Assembly (NCBI RefSeq): GCF_900114625.1 | Contig: NZ_FOZL01000001.1 | Location: 4,340,001 to 4,404,000, forward strand | Source of the DNA: Granulicella pectinivorans | Lineage (GTDB): Bacteria > Acidobacteriota > Terriglobia > Terriglobales > Acidobacteriaceae | Reading direction: 5' to 3' | Length of the DNA: 64,000 nucleotides | Shown: one piece after another, positions 59,362 through 64,000 of the stretch | Numbering within the stretch: position 1 is the stretch's first letter | Layout: the number at the start of each line of letters is the position of its first letter | Made by a program: the position numbers and the translations under genes | The notes under the pieces: model-generated | The model's input: only the letters and a program-made list of their open reading frames with translations | The model's database searches: none | Told to the model about the DNA's origin: nothing

Positions 59362-61176
59362 TCAAGACCTCGCAATCGGCGCGACGACTTCCATGTCGAC
59401 CAGTTCGCCCAAAAGTCCATCGGCCAAACCAAGATCCGTCAGGTAGGGGAACGGGTTGCAGGCGAGCGACAACCCTTCCAGCGTCTTGAAGACCCAGTAG
59501 GGCGGCTTCCACTCCACGACCTGGTCTGCGGCCTCGCGCAGTGCGATAAAGTCCTTCGCTACCTGCGCGGGTGGCTCGGAAGACAGCATACCGGCGAAGG
59601 GGAACTTCGCAATCGCGAGTACGCGTCCATCCTGCACGACCGCGATACCGCCGCCGCAGGCGATGAGAGCATTCGCGGCGATCTGCATGTCTTCCGGATT
59701 GCCCCCGATCACCAGCAGGTTGTGCGCGTCGTGCACATAGGTGGTCGCAAGCGCGCCACGCAGCCGGGGCAGGCCCTCCTGCAGACCGACCTGTGGGCCG
59801 CCCGCGTGCAGGCCGTGGCGGTGCTGGAGGAAGAGCAGGTTGAGGTCGCCGTTCGGACCGTCCGCCGGGGGAAGGACCGCGAAGCCATCCACCACCTGTA
59901 GCCGAACCTCGCTCCACTCGGAGAAGCGGACGCCCTTGATGGTTCGCAAGGTCACCTCTCCGTGGGTGACGCTGCGCACCGGCAGCCGGAAGTCCAGGAC
60001 GTCGAGCGGCGCGATATGCACCGAGTTCTCCGGCTCCGCGATCGCAGGTGCCTGGATCGGGTCGATCATGCTGCCGGCGTGGGCGGCATGGATGCCTGAA
60101 ACGAAGACATCGGTCACCGAGATGGAGGCCAGATCGTCGAGTACGAGCAGGTCGGCGAGACGGCCGGGGCAGATGGCTCCCAGGTCGTGGCGACCGAGAT
60201 GCAGAGCCGCGTTGAAGGTAGCCATGCGGATGGCATCGACGGGTTTGAGGCCAGCGGCGATAGCGCGGCGTAGCACATCGCTGATTCCGCCGGTAGCGAG
60301 CAACTGGTCAGGCGGCACATCATCTGTGCAGAACATGAGCTGGGATGAGAGGTGAGGAAGCGCGATCAGTTGACCAACAACATCCGGGATGACGTACAGG
60401 TGCGATCCTCGAATCTCGATCGCGAGGCCGGCTCGCAGCTTTTCAAGCAAGTCCTCCCCCGAGGTGATCTCATGGTCGGAGCCGATGCCGGCGGCGGCAT
60501 ATCCCTGGAGTCTGGGTCCGGTGAGACCGCGCGCGTGGCCTTCAAGCAGTTTGCCCGAGCGACGCGCTTCGTGCGCGATGGAGGTCATGCGCGGTGTGGC
60601 GTTGAGCACACCGTTCATGTCCATCATCTCGGCGACGCCGAGCACCTCAGGCCACGCCAGCATCTGCTCCATCGCTTCGCCGTCGAAGCTGGCTCCCGAA
60701 ACCTCGATGGCCGGAGCGGAAGGCACCGAAGACGGAGCCTGCAGGAAGCAGCGCAGCGGCAGGTTACGGCTGGCTTCCACGGCAAAGCGGACGCCCTCGA
60801 CACCCAGCACATTGGCGAGTTCGTGCGGATCCCAAAAAACGCTGGTCGTACCCTGCGGAACAACGACGCTGGCGTAGTGCTGCGGGAGCAGATGCGAGCT
60901 TTCAAGGTGGACGTGGGTGTCGATGAAGCCCGGAGTGACGAAGCGACCCGCAAGGTCGTGCATGACAGCCGCATCGTGACGCGAACCGCTGGGATGAACG
61001 CTGGCAATCATGGGCCCGATGATGCCGATATCGGCAGCTCTGATCTCGCCGGTGATGACATCGACGATCTGTCCGCCGGTCAGGAGAATATCGAACGGTG
61101 CCTTGCCCTGCGCCGCTTCGACCGCACGCGCCCTCACCATCTCATCGAGAGGCCGCTGCCAATCGTGTACAGCCAT
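59362..61176 (-). CDS. ade: Adenine deaminase
   Basis: This 604-aa amidohydrolase has the metal-binding HVH (H88, H90) in FIDTHVHLESSH, then GHARGLTG and the FCTDDVPPDQLL segment of adenine deaminases, and the C-terminal HDAHNLLVIGG. It hydrolyses adenine to hypoxanthine and ammonia. ATG at 61176 with AGGAG 8 bp upstream; the frame to 61224 is an extension. It follows the TonB receptor by 100 bp and precedes a LysR gene. Confidence 0.93.
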   Translation of the reverse strand: MAVHDWQRPLDEMVRARAVEAAQGKAPFDILLTGGQIVDVITGEIRAADIGIIGPMIASVHPSGSRHDAAVMHDLAGRFVTPGFIDTHVHLESSHLLPQHYASVVVPQGTTSVFWDPHELANVLGVEGVRFAVEASRNLPLRCFLQAPSSVPSAPAIEVSGASFDGEAMEQMLAWPEVLGVAEMMDMNGVLNATPRMTSIAHEARRSGKLLEGHARGLTGPRLQGYAAAGIGSDHEITSGEDLLEKLRAGLAIEIRGSHLYVIPDVVGQLIALPHLSSQLMFCTDDVPPDQLLATGGISDVLRRAIAAGLKPVDAIRMATFNAALHLGRHDLGAICPGRLADLLVLDDLASISVTDVFVSGIHAAHAGSMIDPIQAPAIAEPENSVHIAPLDVLDFRLPVRSVTHGEVTLRTIKGVRFSEWSEVRLQVVDGFAVLPPADGPNGDLNLLFLQHRHGLHAGGPQVGLQEGLPRLRGALATTYVHDAHNLLVIGGNPEDMQIAANALIACGGGIAVVQDGRVLAIAKFPFAGMLSSEPPAQVAKDFIALREAADQVVEWKPPYWVFKTLEGLSLACNPFPYLTDLGLADGLLGELVDMEVVAPIARS

Positions 61177-61241
61177 ATCAGCTTCTCCTACTTCTTCCAA
61201 AGGTCTTCCGGGGTTCCGTCTCAAACGGATTCTTGCGGATA

Positions 61242-61260
61242 GGCCCCCACCGCGGGGGCC
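61242..61260 (-). other. Stem-loop between TonB receptor and adenine deaminase
   Basis: A 7-bp GC stem (61242-61248 with 61254-61260, 5-nt loop) lies 17 bp after the receptor stop. No T-tract follows on the minus strand. It could lower read-through into ade or protect the receptor mRNA. Confidence 0.5.
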
Positions 61261-61276
61261 CGTCCGGCAGAGCAGT

Positions 61277-64000
61277 CTAGAACAGGTACTTCATGGCAAA
61301 CTGCACCTGACGATTTTCATGAACCGTCGTCGAGATGGTACCGAAGGTTGCATTGCCAAAGCCCTGGTCCGGAAGACCGAACTGCGAGTGGTTGAGGATG
61401 TTGAAGAATTCAGCGCGGAACTCGAGGTTCTGCGACTCGAAGGTCGAGAACTTCTTATAGAGAGACATATCGACGTTGGTGCGCTGGGGTCCATAGCCTA
61501 CGGTGCGCGGCGCGTTGCCAAGCTGCGTCGCGGTGGGGTTGGCGAAACAACTGGTGTTGAACCACTTCGTGACAGTACGGCCACCGGCGTAGAGGTCGCA
61601 GCCACTAACCAAGTCAGGGCGATTGGTGACGCCGGAGCCGGAGGTATTGGTCACCTGGGTGAACGCAAGCGGGAAGCCCGAGTGCGTCGTGACGATAGAG
61701 TTGATCTGCCACCCCCCAATAACCTCGTCCGTCAGCTTGTTGACGTGCCCCAGGAACATCTGTCCCTTGCCGAAGGGCAGAGCGTAGATGGCGCTGGCGG
61801 TGAAGTTGTTGCGGAGATGGAGCGAGGAGAGACCGCGGTCGGCGTCCGCCGTAATCAGCTTGCCGGCCGCGTTGCCAGGAGTCGAGACCAGCACAGGGCT
61901 GCCATGGTAGAAGGTTGACGCCGGATTGGCACCAAGCGTGAGCGGGAAGTAGGTCGAGCCCGGGAGCGTGGTAACGGCCTCGGAGACGCCGTTGGTCAAC
62001 GCCTGCGCGTAGGTGTAGGAGCCGAGCAGGTAGAGTCCCTTGATGCGCTGCTCAACCTTGGCCTGCAACGAGTTATAGACCAGCCATCCGTTCGAGGTGA
62101 TGTCGGAGATCGTGTTCAGCGTGGTGAAGGGGCGGCGCGAGGCGGTATTGTTGCCCGCTCCCGGCGCCGCTCCGTTGAAGCTACCGACATTGTTGAAGAT
62201 GCGCGAAGCGTGCGTGCCAGCGTAGGCGACGGTGAAGATCGTTCCCTTCGCTGTTCCCTGCTGCAGGTTCACGTTGTACTGCTGCACAAGACCCTGCTTG
62301 AAGTTGCGGTCCTGCGCGACGAGCGAGCCGGTGTAGGTGGTGGGGTTGCGCGGCTGGCTGTTGTCCGGGAATCCATTGATGGCAGAGCCCGCAATGAGCA
62401 CACGGGCCGGGTTGATGTCGTTGGTGGTGAAGGTATAGGTGTTGGTGTAGGGCGGGTTCTGGTGGATGCCGGCCGACTGGCCAAGATGCGCGGTGTCGTG
62501 GAAGATGGCGTAGCCGCCACGCAGGACGGTGTTGCGCGATGGCCCGAAGGGCGAGAGGGAGAAGCCGAAGCGTGGCTCGATATTGGAGTAGTCGGTATGG
62601 ATGCCGGCGTACTTGTCGCTGGCGATGGTGCCCGCGTAGGCCGAGGCCTGGGAACCTGCGACGAAGAAGGTGCCAGTGGTCACGTCGAAGTTGGCGATGC
62701 GGGAGCGAGCCTCAGACAGCGGGGTGGTGACGCCGTAGGCAAGACCAAGGTTCAGGGTGAAGCTGGGCGTAATGGCCCAGTTATCCTGCGCGTAACCGCG
62801 ATACTCCTTCCAGCGCCTGCCGATGATGGTGCTGTTGAGCTGGTTCTGGCGGTTGCCGCCGTTGGGGTAGCCCAGCAGGAGGCTAGCTATGGGCGAACCG
62901 TTGGCTCCGGTGATGCCGCTGGCAGGATCCGTGATGGTGGCGGCGAAGGTGGTGGTGGGAGAGTAGGCAGTGAAGTTCTTGGTGAACGCCATCTGTCCGT
63001 GGAAATAGGTCTCGCCGAGTCCGTTGTTCTGCATGGGCCGGAAGTCGAAGCCGAAGACCATGGTGTGCTTGCCCTTGACGACGGAAAGCGAGTCGGAGAA
63101 GTGATAGACATTAGTGCCGCCCTGGTAGGGCGAGAAGAGGCGGTCGCCGATGGGGTTGAAACCAGTGACCGAAATCAGTGTCATGCCGGAGGTGGCGATG
63201 TCGCCGAGGTTCGCGCCCGTGATGCCGATGTCCGACGCAGCGGTCGTGCCGTAGCCGAGGGCGTGGATGGTGTTGAAGTCACGATTGAAGCCCACGGCAA
63301 ACTGGTTGAGGATGCGGGGCGTAAAGATGTGGGTCTCCGACAGCGCAATGTTGCGGGCGCGAGTGCGGAAGTTGGTGGTGGAGGTGTAGCTGCTCTTCGA
63401 TCCGAAGCCGGGAAGACCGGAGGGATTGAACTGCGAGGCATTGTCCCATGAAAAGCGGGCAAAGACCCGGTCTTTCTCGGTCAATTGATGATCGATGCGC
63501 ACGTCGAACTCATCGTCGTTCAGCGAGCGGGTGGGGCTCGAGGTGTAGTTGAAGCCGGTGGAGAGGCCCGGCGATCCAGCGGGCAGAGCCGAAGGATAGA
63601 GGTTGAGAATGGCCTGTCCAACGGAGCTGATCTGCGAAGCGGGGATCACGTAGGCTCCGGAGGAAGAGCTGTAATAGCTGGTGCGGCTGGAGGCATTTGC
63701 CGCGGCAAGCGACGGGACAGGATTAAAGATGGGGTTCGTGAAGATGTGCTGGAGGCGCTGCGCGTCTGTGGGGACGACGCTCTGGATAGGCGCGGCCTGG
63801 CGAACGCGGTTGCCTTGATAGTCGGCGAAGAAGAAGGTTTTGTCCTTGAAGATAGGGCCGCCAATGGCACCGCCGAACTCGTTTTGGCGATACTTGCCCT
63901 TCTTGATGGGGTCGAAATAGTTGCGGGCGTCGAGGTAGTCGTTACGGAAGAACTCAAAGGCTGAGCCGTGGAAGTCATTGGTGCCGCTCTTGGTCGAGAC
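61277..64000 (-). CDS. TonB-dependent receptor (Oar-type), 5' end outside window
   Basis: At least 908 codons of an outer-membrane receptor are visible, the frame being open to the window edge. The upstream part has the plug-to-barrel motif VSTKSGTNDFHGSAFEFFR and NEFGGAIGGPIFKDKTFFF, typical of acidobacterial carboxypeptidase-type receptors, and the barrel ends RQVQFAMKYLF. It would import a large or scarce nutrient with TonB energy; its neighbours suggest nucleosides or nucleic-acid fragments. An internal GTG at 63649 is not a start. N-terminal domains are not visible. Confidence 0.92.
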   Translation of the reverse strand, partial: VSTKSGTNDFHGSAFEFFRNDYLDARNYFDPIKKGKYRQNEFGGAIGGPIFKDKTFFFADYQGNRVRQAAPIQSVVPTDAQRLQHIFTNPIFNPVPSLAAANASSRTSYYSSSSGAYVIPASQISSVGQAILNLYPSALPAGSPGLSTGFNYTSSPTRSLNDDEFDVRIDHQLTEKDRVFARFSWDNASQFNPSGLPGFGSKSSYTSTTNFRTRARNIALSETHIFTPRILNQFAVGFNRDFNTIHALGYGTTAASDIGITGANLGDIATSGMTLISVTGFNPIGDRLFSPYQGGTNVYHFSDSLSVVKGKHTMVFGFDFRPMQNNGLGETYFHGQMAFTKNFTAYSPTTTFAATITDPASGITGANGSPIASLLLGYPNGGNRQNQLNSTIIGRRWKEYRGYAQDNWAITPSFTLNLGLAYGVTTPLSEARSRIANFDVTTGTFFVAGSQASAYAGTIASDKYAGIHTDYSNIEPRFGFSLSPFGPSRNTVLRGGYAIFHDTAHLGQSAGIHQNPPYTNTYTFTTNDINPARVLIAGSAINGFPDNSQPRNPTTYTGSLVAQDRNFKQGLVQQYNVNLQQGTAKGTIFTVAYAGTHASRIFNNVGSFNGAAPGAGNNTASRRPFTTLNTISDITSNGWLVYNSLQAKVEQRIKGLYLLGSYTYAQALTNGVSEAVTTLPGSTYFPLTLGANPASTFYHGSPVLVSTPGNAAGKLITADADRGLSSLHLRNNFTASAIYALPFGKGQMFLGHVNKLTDEVIGGWQINSIVTTHSGFPLAFTQVTNTSGSGVTNRPDLVSGCDLYAGGRTVTKWFNTSCFANPTATQLGNAPRTVGYGPQRTNVDMSLYKKFSTFESQNLEFRAEFFNILNHSQFGLPDQGFGNATFGTISTTVHENRQVQFAMKYLF

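Noticed and set aside
62210..63451. 413-codon plus-strand open frame
   Set aside because: Shadow of the TonB receptor; Gly/Val/Glu repeats and no domain.

Overview
The window looks like chromosomal DNA of an acidobacterium, probably class Terriglobia (Granulicella/Terriglobus/Edaphobacter-like). The basis is a high G+C content, a duplicated TIGR03435-type protein, two very large TonB-dependent receptors of which the complete one carries an N-terminal carboxypeptidase-regulatory-like domain, frequent TTG starts, and the overall gene content. This placement rests on family knowledge, not on a marker-gene comparison. No plasmid, prophage or CRISPR hallmark is present. The only mobile trace is a broken tyrosine-integrase remnant next to a tRNA-Glu gene.

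Layout. 1-2.2 kb: distal end of a flagellar rod operon (flgF-flgG-flgA, minus strand). 2.3-16.7 kb: mixed housekeeping and accessory genes, mostly minus strand: a secreted unknown, formimidoyltransferase, a PagL-like lipid A deacylase, YebC, an EAL-PAS c-di-GMP phosphodiesterase, a DsrE-like/diheme cytochrome pair with a sulfur flavour, a tandem TIGR03435 protein, pspC-lysA, a TPR lipoprotein, DinB, DUF421 and galE. 17.1-20.1 kb (plus): a TonB energy transducer with repeated VNLGN-type motifs, followed by a large secreted protein with a decayed zinc-peptidase motif. 21.2-31.8 kb (minus): a nearly complete branched-chain amino acid cluster, leuA-leuB-unknown-leuC-leuD-ilvD-ilvB-ilvN-ilvC, with a divergent LysR regulator. 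33-35.1 kb (plus): a Spy-like periplasmic protein, murC and tRNA-Glu.

35.5-46.5 kb: a glycan-utilisation locus on the minus strand: outer-membrane receptor, GH105 unsaturated-uronyl hydrolase, an unrecognised secreted protein, a hexuronate-type MFS transporter and a GH20 hexosaminidase, with a divergent LacI regulator. Together these could import and dismantle a uronate/hexosamine polymer. 46.6-54.6 kb (minus): an aerobic respiratory block, ctaC-ctaD-ctaE-membrane protein-diheme cytochrome c lipoprotein-Rieske-cytochrome b/c fusion-ctaG, i.e. a quinol:cytochrome c reductase and a caa3-type oxidase in one unit. 55-57.1 kb: a GAF/PAS histidine kinase without a partner regulator. 57.2-64 kb (minus): a probable purine nucleoside locus: TonB-dependent receptor (cut by the window edge), adenine deaminase, LysR regulator and an exported nucleoside-hydrolase-like protein with non-canonical active-site residues.

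The best candidates for new biology are the unknown secreted protein of the glycan locus (38973-40238), the unknown secreted protein inserted between leuB and leuC, the LeuA that lacks its allosteric domain, the TonB-receptor/adenine deaminase/nucleoside-hydrolase cluster, and the pseudo-peptidase downstream of tonB. No obviously new defence or mobile system was seen.
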